Below the pieces are notes generated by a model. The model searched no databases. It was not told the DNA's origin and saw only the letters and a program-made list of their open reading frames with translations. From assembly GCA_029938605.1 (NCBI GenBank), contig JAOZUO010000012.1:1-43171 (forward strand): a stretch of 43,171 nucleotides of DNA. The letters run 5' to 3'. Both the position numbers and the translations under genes were made by a program. Positions 24,661 through 31,754 of the stretch are shown piece after piece (position 1 is the stretch's first letter; each line of letters opens with the position of its first letter). Origin of the DNA: Deltaproteobacteria bacterium. GTDB taxonomy: Bacteria; Myxococcota_A; Polyangia; HGW-17; JAJRWW01.

Positions 24661-25364
24661 GTCGCTTTGCTCTCCGCTGCCAGTCGGTCCACAATCTCGT
24701 TGAGATAGCTCTCGGTCAATCCAGCCGCTTTGTCGCCGTCCCCCGCGGTGAGGGCGTCGATGAGCCCCTGATGGTACGCCAGGGTAGCCTCGGCCTCGGG
24801 CATGGCGGGCGCGAAGATGTCGGGGTGGTGCTTGACCGATGAATAGATGGAGTTGGCGAGCATCTGAACCACCCTGTTGTGGGTGGCGCGGCCGAGGGCC
24901 ACGAAGAGCTCCGTGTCAGCCAGCAGCAGATCCTGGCTGCTTCGAGACCGGGCGATGGCCTCCCGTTGCACCCTGCGCAGCTCCGTCAGGTCGTCGGGGC
25001 CGCAGCGTCGGCTGGCGAGCCGGGCCATCTCCCGGCCGAGCACCATACGCACCTCAAATAGATCTCTCAACAGTCGGAGGCTGTCGGGGGCCACATGGGG
25101 AAGCAGGAGCTGCAGCAGCTCCAGCCCGGCGCTGCTCATGAAATCCAGCACCCGGGTACCGTCTCCCTGGCGGGTCTTCACCAGCCCCATAATCTCCAGC
25201 CGCTTGATCGCTTCCCGTAAGGAGGCGCGGTTGACACCGAGCCGGCTGGCGAGGGAGCGCTCCGAGGGGAGGCGATCTCCGGGCCGGAAGGTACGATCAA
25301 AGATCGATCGGAGCAGATGTCGAGCCACCTCCTCCGCAACGCGCGTTTTCTCAAAGCCGATCAT
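24657..25364 (-). CDS. GntR-family (FadR subfamily) transcription regulator
   Basis: This 235-residue regulator has a winged-helix DNA-binding domain (about 8-72) with the GntR signature RPGDRLPSERSLASRLGVNR and SLREAIKRLEIMGLVKTRQG. An all-helical FCD ligand domain follows (about 85-225). Metal- or ligand-site residues are partly present: DTELFVAL has the Asp but lacks the usual following His, RATHN is kept, and YHQGLIDAL carries the later His. It is translationally coupled to mtnA, so it probably responds to a metabolite linked with that enzyme and may control itself. The divergent membrane-protein gene starts 40 bp away across an inverted repeat. Confidence 0.93.
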   Translation of the reverse strand: MIGFEKTRVAEEVARHLLRSIFDRTFRPGDRLPSERSLASRLGVNRASLREAIKRLEIMGLVKTRQGDGTRVLDFMSSAGLELLQLLLPHVAPDSLRLLRDLFEVRMVLGREMARLASRRCGPDDLTELRRVQREAIARSRSSQDLLLADTELFVALGRATHNRVVQMLANSIYSSVKHHPDIFAPAMPEAEATLAYHQGLIDALTAGDGDKAAGLTESYLNEIVDRLAAESKAT

Positions 25365-25379
25365 GGAACCCTACATACC

Positions 25380-25398
25380 AGATTCGTGCTAAGAATCT
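25380..25398. promoter_or_regulatory. Inverted repeat between the GntR gene and a divergent gene
   Basis: AGATTC (25380-25385) and GAATCT (25393-25398) are perfect 6-bp arms around seven bases, centred in the 40-bp divergent gap. It is a candidate operator for the GntR-type regulator, although it does not match the TNGTNNNACNA pattern common in the FadR subfamily. Confidence 0.35.
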
Positions 25399-25404
25399 CA
25401 AGAT

Positions 25405-25980
25405 ATGTCCGTCCAAGCCAAGACATCCGCACCCTCCCCGTCCGAACCCCCGGCGCCGTCGCTGCTAGCCCAGCGGTGGGTGCGCATCTCCGCGGGCCTG
25501 GGGCTGCTGGGTCTGTGCGTCCTGCTGACCGTGGCGGCCCTGCGCATGCCTTTTGTGGTGATCCGCACCAGCAGTAACGTATACGCCATCGGGGGGGCAG
25601 CGCAGACCGAGAACCTCCACCTGATCCTGGCCGCCACCGGGATCATCGGTGCGGTACTGGCCCTGGTGTACGCTGTCTCCTGGGCGACCTTCCGCGCTAG
25701 CTTCTTCGTGGTCGGCGGCGTGACCACGGGCTTTTCGGCGCTGCTCATGGTCGGGGCCTGGCAAACCGTACAACGGTCCACGGTGAACAATCCTTTCATC
25801 TACGCCGAGATCAAAGAGATCGAGGCGGTGATGCAGATTGGCTCGGGACTCTGGACCTGTCTGGTGGCCGGGCTGGCCATCCTGCTGTTGGCCGTAGTCG
25901 TGCTGCTGGCCAGCCGCGCCGCCGAGCCCGCCGACCTCGGCCCCCTCGGGCAACACAGGTCCGTCTCAACTTCGCTATAG
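25405..25980 (+). CDS. Four-helix membrane protein of unknown function
   Basis: This 191-residue protein has a Ser/Pro-rich cytoplasmic start and four hydrophobic segments near residues 28-48 (ISAGLGLLGLCVLLTVAAL), 72-93 (LILAATGIIGAVLALVYAV), 97-118 (SFFVVGGVTTGFSALLMVG) and 147-168 (LWTCLVAGLAILLLAVVVLL). No family motif is visible. It is divergent from the GntR-type regulator, so it may be one of its targets. Its stop TAG shares the palindrome CTATAG with the stop of the convergent next gene. The ribosome binding site is weak. Confidence 0.72.
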   Translation: MSVQAKTSAPSPSEPPAPSLLAQRWVRISAGLGLLGLCVLLTVAALRMPFVVIRTSSNVYAIGGAAQTENLHLILAATGIIGAVLALVYAVSWATFRASFFVVGGVTTGFSALLMVGAWQTVQRSTVNNPFIYAEIKEIEAVMQIGSGLWTCLVAGLAILLLAVVVLLASRAAEPADLGPLGQHRSVSTSL

Positions 25981-26769
25981 CGTCCACAGGTAGACGCCGA
26001 AGACGATCAGGGCTCCCAGCAGCAGTCCATCCAGGACCGCCGGGAGGAGGAGCTCCGTACGGGCGTGGTCGAGGTACCAGCGCCGCCCCAGCTCCAAGCG
26101 CTCCTCCAGGGAGGTGGCCACCCGGGGCTTGTCTCCCAGGGACACAGCGGCCTCGGACTCGGCGTGGGCCTCCAGCAGATCCCGCAGGGTCTTGCCCGTG
26201 CCGATGGCCCGGGAGCGGTACCGGTCGCGAACAACGTCCTGACCCGTCCCCGTGCGGGTGAGGGCGCATCGACCGTTTTCGTAACTGGTCATGGCATAGG
26301 CCCCCGCCATCCTCCCCGACGGGGGCAGGTCCACCAAGCGCCCGTCGGCGTGCGCATACACCGCGGCCACCCGGCTGGGGAGACCGAGCAGCGTCTCGAG
26401 TCGGGTCCCCAAGTAGCGAAATCCCCGGGTCTCCAGCCCCTCGACCACCGGTCCCTCCGGGGCAGACTCATCGTCGAGGGAGCGGTGCCTGACCCGGCCC
26501 GCCAACAGAAACCGCATCGGGTTCCCCAGCCGAGCATAGGCCAGTATGACGAGAAATATCGTCAGTCCAAGACGAAAAAAATCAGCAACAGTAAGCACCA
26601 TGGTTCCAACGGACATCATACTCACACCGCCAAGAAGGTCCACCAGGGCTGCGTTAAGAAGAACACCATTTGGCCATCGACGCGATCCAATTGCATGGAC
26701 CGGCGAACCGATGTTTACGGGAATGATTTGGGCTGCGGTGGTTGCAACGTAGCGAGTCTCACGATACAT
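25975..26769 (-). CDS. Double-anchored membrane protein of unknown function
   Basis: I do not recognise this protein. Hydrophobic segments lie near the N-terminus (VGTMVLTVADFF, LTIFLVILAYA) and at the very C-terminus (LLPAVLDGLLLGALIVFGVY). A charged soluble domain between them includes GRCALTRTGTGQDVVRDRYR, so a hairpin-like or two-anchor topology is likely, with some resemblance in plan to E3-like or GIDE proteins but no RING motif. The start is uncertain: the frame is open to 26931, but that part opposes the lipoprotein gene. I chose ATG 26769 (264 residues); ATG 26619 (214 residues) is equally possible. Bases 26540-26790 are clearly poorer in GC than the rest of the gene. Confidence 0.6.
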   Translation of the reverse strand: MYRETRYVATTAAQIIPVNIGSPVHAIGSRRWPNGVLLNAALVDLLGGVSMMSVGTMVLTVADFFRLGLTIFLVILAYARLGNPMRFLLAGRVRHRSLDDESAPEGPVVEGLETRGFRYLGTRLETLLGLPSRVAAVYAHADGRLVDLPPSGRMAGAYAMTSYENGRCALTRTGTGQDVVRDRYRSRAIGTGKTLRDLLEAHAESEAAVSLGDKPRVATSLEERLELGRRWYLDHARTELLLPAVLDGLLLGALIVFGVYLWTL

Positions 26770-26779
26770 CCGAAGCACG

Positions 26780-28810
26780 ATGAAGTGGATTTGCATCCTC
26801 CCCTGGTGCCTGGCGTTCGGGTGTAGCGGCGACCGACCGTCTGAGCGTAAAGACCCCGCGAGGACCTCGAGGTCTACGCCCACCGCGACCGTCGGGCGCC
26901 CCGCGTCCCGGAGGTCGATCGGTCCACCCAAGGACCCCGTGTCCCTGTTCGCCGACGGCGTCGAGCGGGTGGTAGAGCGAGCCTGGGCCCAAGCCCAGGG
27001 CTACACGATCCTGGATCTGGGTGACGAATTCGCGCCCTACCCATTCTCATTCAAGACTCCAGCCCAGCCCAACAGCTACCGCCGGCGCTACCTGGACCTG
27101 GCCAATGATCGCGTGGACCGGGATGGCAAAAAGCTCCGCCCCGGGCGACACAACCACCTCGAGCTGTATGGCATCCCGCCCTCCTTCGGCGTGCTCCGCC
27201 GGCGATTCCTCGCCGAACGGGACAACCACGCCTGCTTCCACGCGGTGGATCGCGAGGTCATTCGTACCCTGGATCGCCCCATCGTCTACAAGGTTGGCCG
27301 GAAAGCCGCCCGGCGCTACCTGAAGCAGGCCCAAAGCTGGGAGGGCGCCCTGGCCCGGCTACTACGCAAGCACCGCCTCGCCAGCCCCGCCGAGGCCCGC
27401 GCCCGCAACCTGGGCCGCCAGGTCCTGCGAGCCCACCGGCTAACCACGGCCCGGCTCCGGGCTATCCAAGCGGTGCAAGCCCGACTCCGGTGCGAAGGCG
27501 TAGTGCGCCGGACCGAGCCCCTCAAGCCGGGCGTCATCAACTGGCACCACCAGAAAGCCATGGTGCGCTTCGAGCGCAAGCACATGATCTTCGGCTGGGG
27601 AGGGTTGCGGGGAACGACCCAGGCCGCCCTGGCGCGCACCCCCCTGGAGAACAACCACCGGGCTTTGCTGCGGGCGCTGCGAGAACGGGTGGCCACGTCT
27701 CTGGGCATCCTGGAGGACGGCTCGGTGCCGGCAAGCTGGCCCAATGCCGCCCGCGCCGGAGGGAAGGATCTCGTCGGCGACCGCGCCCATCGCCTGGTGA
27801 AGGCGTTGGGCGTGGAGACGCCGGCCAAGGCCCTCCAGTTCTTAGAACGAAGATCTGCGAGCTCCCTCGCTCATCTGACCGTAGCCCTGCGGCTGCCCCC
27901 TCTGCCGGACTACTACGGCCCGAATATGGACCTCCGGGTGGTCATTGATCGAGGCGACGTCTACTACGCCTTCCCCTACGACGACAAGGGGCAGCCAGTG
28001 GCCCAGCCCAAGGCCCGTCGGCCACGGCTTTCGGTGTTTGTGCATCACCGGGAGCGGCGGTTGCCCCTGGTGCGCTGGGCCACCACCATTGGCGGTTGGC
28101 GCACGGAGGTGCGCCATGGTTGCCACTACTGGAAGTACAAAAACAGCGAGGTGGGCGACCGACTGTGGAAGTTCCTCGTGGCCGGGCCCGTATGGATCCC
28201 ACCGCCAGGAACGCCCCCGCGCAGCCTGGTGGCGAAGCAGTGGGTCAAGGGACGGGTGAAGTACGTGCCCAAGCAGTGGGAGATCGGACCGGGCTATCAG
28301 AGCGCCTACGGACTGGTGGCGGCGCTACACACACGAGAGGTGCGACGCCGAGGCCAGGTGATAGACGAGGACGGAGGCATCCGGACCCACGGCTCGGCGG
28401 ACTACATGTCCATTCTCGGTCGCCACTCCCACGGCTGCCACCGGCTCCACAACCACCTCGCGGTGCGACTGATGACCTTTCTGCTCCGGCACCGACGTCA
28501 CGAGCGCATGGGCGAACAACCGGTAAAGTGGAATTTTTCTTTCCGCTACAAGGACCAGCGCATCCGGTTTTCCCGATCCCATAAGGGGTATTACTATCGT
28601 CTCGTGCCTCCGGTGCCCGTACAGGTCACCCGGGGCCGCGTCCTGGGTACTGACAGACGCCCCATCCGCCGCTACGTGCGCAAACCATCCACCACCAGAT
28701 CGGCCGAATGCACCGAACCACCCACCCGCCCGGGCCCAACCCCGAGCGCCAATCCCCCGAGCGCCAATCCCCCGAGCGCCCCAACACCGCCATCCCCCCG
28801 AACCCCCTGA
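26780..28810 (+). CDS. L,D-transpeptidase-like (YkuD-type) lipoprotein
   Basis: This 676-residue protein has a short lipoprotein signal (MKWICILPWCLAFGC, lipobox AFGC). The catalytic region lies at about 395-560: strands LSVFVHHRERRLPLVRWATT, then THGSADYM with His537 and the active-site block SHGCHRLHNH with Cys553, matching HG...S-x-GCxR of YkuD domains. Known members cross-link peptidoglycan or attach lipoproteins to it. The His after the Gly-Cys pair and the spacing of only 15 residues between HG and the Cys block are typical enough, but the long Arg-rich N-half (about 30-380) is not part of the family and is unknown to me. The C-terminus is a Pro/Ser/Asn tail encoded by a 15-bp repeat. 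It probably acts in the periplasm on the cell wall. Confidence 0.8.
   Translation: MKWICILPWCLAFGCSGDRPSERKDPARTSRSTPTATVGRPASRRSIGPPKDPVSLFADGVERVVERAWAQAQGYTILDLGDEFAPYPFSFKTPAQPNSYRRRYLDLANDRVDRDGKKLRPGRHNHLELYGIPPSFGVLRRRFLAERDNHACFHAVDREVIRTLDRPIVYKVGRKAARRYLKQAQSWEGALARLLRKHRLASPAEARARNLGRQVLRAHRLTTARLRAIQAVQARLRCEGVVRRTEPLKPGVINWHHQKAMVRFERKHMIFGWGGLRGTTQAALARTPLENNHRALLRALRERVATSLGILEDGSVPASWPNAARAGGKDLVGDRAHRLVKALGVETPAKALQFLERRSASSLAHLTVALRLPPLPDYYGPNMDLRVVIDRGDVYYAFPYDDKGQPVAQPKARRPRLSVFVHHRERRLPLVRWATTIGGWRTEVRHGCHYWKYKNSEVGDRLWKFLVAGPVWIPPPGTPPRSLVAKQWVKGRVKYVPKQWEIGPGYQSAYGLVAALHTREVRRRGQVIDEDGGIRTHGSADYMSILGRHSHGCHRLHNHLAVRLMTFLLRHRRHERMGEQPVKWNFSFRYKDQRIRFSRSHKGYYYRLVPPVPVQVTRGRVLGTDRRPIRRYVRKPSTTRSAECTEPPTRPGPTPSANPPSANPPSAPTPPSPRTP
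28741..28785 (+). repeat. 15-bp tandem repeat in the transpeptidase gene tail
   Basis: Two identical units of CCCGAGCGCCAATCC (28741-28755, 28756-28770) are followed by a third that diverges in its last five bases. It encodes Pro-Ser-Ala-Asn-Pro repeats at the C-terminus. Confidence 0.85.
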
Positions 28811-28875
28811 GAGCGGCCAAGGGCCAAGCGAGGAACTGCCCAATGGCACATCCACGCAGGTGGCGACGAAACCAT

Positions 28876-28893
28876 ACCCCATGGCATTGGGGT
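28876..28893. other. Hairpin downstream of the transpeptidase gene
   Basis: ACCCCA (28876-28881) and TGGGGT (28888-28893) are perfect arms around six bases, 66 bp after the stop. There is no U-run, so it may be an mRNA 3' end structure rather than an intrinsic terminator. The rest of the 232-bp gap holds the promoter of the next gene. Confidence 0.35.
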
Positions 28894-28960
28894 CGAAGGG
28901 CCGACGTAACCATCTACCGCACCCAATGGTGACAAACAAAACGGGCCGGTGACAAGCCCA

Positions 28961-28989
28961 TTGCACACGGATTCTTTTTGTCCGATAAT
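28961..28989 (+). promoter_or_regulatory. Promoter of the winged-helix protein gene
   Basis: TTGCAC (28961-28966), a 17-bp spacer and GATAAT (28984-28989, five of six consensus bases) lie 54 bases before the GTG start at 29043, in a locally AT-rich stretch. Confidence 0.55.
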
Positions 28990-29042
28990 AATAAACTGAC
29001 ATTGGCGTAGACAACACGCCTTGGAATCTGTGAGGAGGGCCT

Positions 29043-29456
29043 GTGGCGAGAAAGAAAAAGATTCCGTCCATCGATGATGCCATCGCGCTCATTGTGGAAC
29101 GCATCTATGCAGACCTGGGCGCGGAGAACCGGAGGCTGCGGGAGCAACTGACCCACCTCGGACGCAAGGTGGCAGGGCTTGAGCGCAGAATCAACCGACT
29201 GCAAAACGAGGCCGAGCTTCGGCAGTTGCGACCCTCGGGGGAGCCGGCGGCTCCGCGAAAACGGGTGTCACCGGAAAAAGCCCAAAAGACCATCCTGGTC
29301 CGACTCAAACGCGCCCGGGGGAACTTCGTCACGAGCAAGGAGCTCGGTGGCCCCCTCGGCATCGGCCGGGCTACCGTGGCCCTACGGGTCAAGGAGCTGC
29401 GGGAGCAGGGGCACGAGATCGTGAGCTCACCACGCAAGGGGTACGCATTGCTCTGA
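29043..29456 (+). CDS. Coiled-coil plus winged-helix DNA-binding protein
   Basis: This 137-residue protein starts at GTG, with GAGGAGGG four bases upstream. The first half has a basic start (ARKKKIP) and a coiled coil at about 20-62 (ENRRLREQLTHLGRKV, LERRINRLQNEAELRQL), probably for dimerisation. The second half (about 78-137) is a winged helix: ILVRLKRARGNFVTSKEL, then LGIGRATVALRVKELREQGH as the recognition unit, and ending IVSSPRKGYALL as the wing. That last phrase resembles the HTH_11/biotin-repressor type. No ligand or output domain is present, so it looks like a small dimeric transcription factor with unknown targets. Confidence 0.82.
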   Translation: MARKKKIPSIDDAIALIVERIYADLGAENRRLREQLTHLGRKVAGLERRINRLQNEAELRQLRPSGEPAAPRKRVSPEKAQKTILVRLKRARGNFVTSKELGGPLGIGRATVALRVKELREQGHEIVSSPRKGYALL

Positions 29457-29468
29457 GGGCTCGCTCAG
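29453..29468 (+). terminator. Weak terminator-like hairpin after the winged-helix gene
   Basis: CTGAG (29453-29457) and CTCAG (29464-29468) are perfect arms around six bases, and the stop codon lies in the first arm. Only TTAATAGTT follows, so termination strength is doubtful. Confidence 0.3.
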
Positions 29469-29497
29469 TTAATAGTTGGTCAGTGCACGACGTCGAG

Positions 29498-30130
29498 TCA
29501 AAACCTCGCGACGAAGCTGAGCCCTCCGCCTCGGCCATCCACGTAGGGAGTGACCGCCCACCACGCTCCCCGGGAGCTCGCCCGCAGGGAGCTCGCCCGC
29601 GCGCGGGCACGTGACTCCACGAAATCCCCCACGGCGATCAGAATCACGGAGGTCACCAACAAGGCCGCCGAGGCTCCAAGGAGCCCGAGGCCGATTCGAA
29701 AGTCCCTCTTCAACACGTCGCGCTTCTCGCGCTCCTCCGGGGTAAGGCTCTCCTTGTCGTCGTATTCGGTTAACATGAAGCTTGCGAATGCGATACAATA
29801 GATACCAGCCCAGAAGGCGGGAACCACCACTCCCAAGCCCACCAGGCCAGATATCTTGATGGCGCGTCCGGCGCGCCCAGGCCTCCGGTTCTTCCGCTGC
29901 TCGCCCTCCTCTGCCTTCGAGGTTGCGGGGCGCGCTGTTGCCGGGCGCGCTGTTGCCGGGCGCGCTGTTGCCGGGCGCGCTGTTGCCGGACGCGCTGTTG
30001 CCGGGCGCGCTGTTGCCGGGCGCGCTGTTGCCGGGCGCATCCTCGGTGTCGTCTCCAACGCAGACGTCCCCGACGGGCGCGCGGGGGCTGCCCAGGCACT
30101 CGCCGAGAAAGAGGCCATCAAGATCCACAT
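29498..30130 (-). CDS. Membrane protein with PATAR repeats, unknown function
   Basis: I set the start at ATG 30130, which begins a short signal-like segment (MWILMASFSASAWAAP) and gives 210 residues. The frame is open to 30478, but that part is dispersed repeat DNA. Residues 32-68 are seven PATAR pentapeptides from a 15-bp repeat. A basic stretch (RKNRRPGRAGRAIK) and two hydrophobic segments follow (LVGLGVVVPAFWAGIYCIAF, LGLLGASAALLVTSVILIAV) separated by about 30 charged residues, and the end GGGLSFVARF looks like a final beta strand. Similar two-helix endings occur in myxobacterial TPR/PEGA-type proteins, but here the front half is missing or replaced by repeats, so it could be a remnant. 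Confidence 0.55.
   Translation of the reverse strand: MWILMASFSASAWAAPARPSGTSALETTPRMRPATARPATARPATARPATARPATARPATARPATARPATSKAEEGEQRKNRRPGRAGRAIKISGLVGLGVVVPAFWAGIYCIAFASFMLTEYDDKESLTPEEREKRDVLKRDFRIGLGLLGASAALLVTSVILIAVGDFVESRARARASSLRASSRGAWWAVTPYVDGRGGGLSFVARF
29930..30034. repeat. Seven 15-bp tandem repeats (PATAR-encoding)
   Basis: Seven units of GCGCGCTGTTGCCGG lie head to tail, and the unit at 29990 differs in one base. Because 15 is a multiple of three and the unit has no stop, several frames stay open through it; the gene frame reads Pro-Ala-Thr-Ala-Arg. Confidence 0.95.
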
Positions 30131-30502
30131 TGCAGGGACTAGTACCACTGCCCGGAAAAGCGTTCCGGGTTTTCGGCGAGGGCCGGGCGGCGAGGGCGAG
30201 GCGCGACGAGGGCGCGTACCGGGAGTACGCAACCGAGGAGGCGCTCTTGTGCAGAATTGCAGCTTGCTGCCATTGTGCACAAAAAACAACGAGCACGTGC
30301 CGCAGGCACGAGCGCAGTTAACAAAGCCATCGACGTCCGGAGCCGTCGAAACCCGGAACAGACTTCCGGGTCGTGGTACTAGTGCCACTGTCCAGAACAG
30401 ACTTCCGGATCGTGGTACTAGCCACAACACACGGCTCACGCCCTCGCCCTCGCCCTCGCCCTCGCCCTCGCCGCTCATGGGATGTCGCCTCCTTACGGTA
30501 CG
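30131..30502. repeat. Gene-free patch of dispersed repeats and hairpins
   Basis: This 372-bp stretch holds no convincing gene. Two 30-bp copies (30353-30382 and 30392-30421, two mismatches) contain GAACAGACTTCCGG and TCGTGGTACTAG. A related inverted copy lies at 30139-30176 (ACTAGTACCACTG, then CCGGAA). Between the two copies GTGGTACTAGTGCCAC (30373-30388) is almost palindromic. Nested hairpins occur at 30247-30282 (TTGTGCA arms around GCAGC-TT-GCTGC) and 30296-30310 (CGTGCC-GCA-GGCACG). Five GCCCTC hexamers run at 30440-30469. It looks like REP- or MITE-like DNA between two minus-strand genes. Confidence 0.7.
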
Positions 30503-31735
30503 CTACTGCGGGACCACCACGACGCCGTCGCCAGGAAGCAGGTGTCCCGTCTCGTCCGTGATCCCGTACTTAACGAGATCGATGAAGTAGTAGGGGTTAG
30601 AATCTGTGATGGATGAGACGTAGTTCACCACCATCAGGCGTGGAAAGAAAAGTCCCATGGAAATCAGCCCGCCTGAGCTCTGGGTGACGCGCCGCCTCAA
30701 CCCCGTGTCGATATCGTAAATCTCGATGTCGGCAGGTAACTGTATCTGGTTACCGGTGTAGCGGGTGGTGTTGTAGGCGACGAGGTTTCGGTGGATGCGC
30801 CCCCACCGCACCGCGCCATCGTTGTCCACGAGAACCGTGGAATCTCCCGTCGGGATGTGGTGGAGGACCAAGTGGTAGGGGTCCTGGAGGTACAGATCCG
30901 AGCCAAACCAGGACAGGTGGTCTCCATCCACCGTGACGGCGTACTGGTAACCAGCGGCGGTCTCATCGATGTGGGTGGTCACCCCGGTCACCAGATCGTG
31001 GTAGTAGACGTCGCGACCTTGGGACTGGGGATCGCCGCTGGCCGCGGTCCAGGCCACGTAGCGCTCGCTCACCGCATGGTAGGTCGGATGCGCATCCGCC
31101 GGCGCGAGAATCCGCTCTTGGGACGTGGCGAGGTCCAGCAGGACAAGGTCTTGTTGCCCGAGATCCAGTAACTCTGTGAGCCGCGTGAACACCACGTAGT
31201 CGTCGTTGCCGTATGGCACGAAGGTTCCGTAGGTCTGAGAAGTTAGCTGCGTGGGTGTCCCCTGCTCCAAGTCCAGATAGAATATCTCACGGCACGACTC
31301 GCCACAGGTGTGGTTGTCGGTCCAAAAGACACTCCGATCCCATGAGGTGACCTGCTCGACCGTTCGACCCTCGGTGAGGCGCTCTTCCATGCAGGTCACG
31401 AGATCGAGCAGGTACAGCTGCGACGGAATCAAGGTGGGACTTCTGATGGTGCGTCCGAAGACCACGCGGTCTCCCCAGAGGCTGACGCCCCTGTGGCGGT
31501 CTGAAGCGTCGACTGGCAGCTGGAACATCGGCAGGGCGCAAAAATCGTAAAACACCTGTCCGCCGTCTCCTGCATCTGGGCTGGCGTCAGGTTGGACCAC
31601 CACGGCGGCATCCGCGTCAGCCACATTGGCGTCCGTGAGCCCAGCGTCATTGACATTGGCGGAATCATCGCAAGAGCAGGCGCCCAAGACAATGGACCCA
31701 GCGGCAATCAAGAAGACGGAATAAGATGATCCCAT
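30503..31735 (-). CDS. Secreted lipoprotein with TolB-like beta-propeller
   Basis: This 410-residue lipoprotein has a signal with lipobox LGAC and then CDDSANVNDAGLTDANVADA and further Asp-Ala-Gly residues, a linker typical of surface lipoproteins in Myxococcota relatives. The remainder (about 75-410) is built of 40-60 residue units with DRVVFGRT, RSVFWTDN, DDYVVFTR, RYVAWTAA and DHLSWFG strands, alternating with LYLLDLVT, IFYLDLEQ, LVLLDLAT and VYYHDLVT, the pattern of WD40/TolB-like propellers. Four cysteines occur in the first third. No enzyme motif is seen, so a binding or surface role is likely. It starts 19 bp after the 1637-residue secreted protein gene, so they form an operon. GC is lower than in the housekeeping genes. 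Confidence 0.82.
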   Translation of the reverse strand: MGSSYSVFLIAAGSIVLGACSCDDSANVNDAGLTDANVADADAAVVVQPDASPDAGDGGQVFYDFCALPMFQLPVDASDRHRGVSLWGDRVVFGRTIRSPTLIPSQLYLLDLVTCMEERLTEGRTVEQVTSWDRSVFWTDNHTCGESCREIFYLDLEQGTPTQLTSQTYGTFVPYGNDDYVVFTRLTELLDLGQQDLVLLDLATSQERILAPADAHPTYHAVSERYVAWTAASGDPQSQGRDVYYHDLVTGVTTHIDETAAGYQYAVTVDGDHLSWFGSDLYLQDPYHLVLHHIPTGDSTVLVDNDGAVRWGRIHRNLVAYNTTRYTGNQIQLPADIEIYDIDTGLRRRVTQSSGGLISMGLFFPRLMVVNYVSSITDSNPYYFIDLVKYGITDETGHLLPGDGVVVVPQ

Positions 31736-31754
31736 GGAATGTACGTCCTAACTA

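Noticed and set aside
30247..30282. Intrinsic terminator
   Set aside because: For minus-strand transcripts the T-run lies before the hairpin, not after it, and plus-strand transcripts meet an A-run.
29469..30296. 275-codon minus-strand frame through the 15-bp repeats
   Set aside because: It is kept open by the repeat; the alternative frame ending at 29498 has membrane helices and a signal-like start.
30131..30478. N-terminal extension of the PATAR-repeat gene
   Set aside because: It translates hexamer and dispersed-repeat DNA (Gly-Glu runs, LVPR-GSLF copies) and precedes a better signal-like start.
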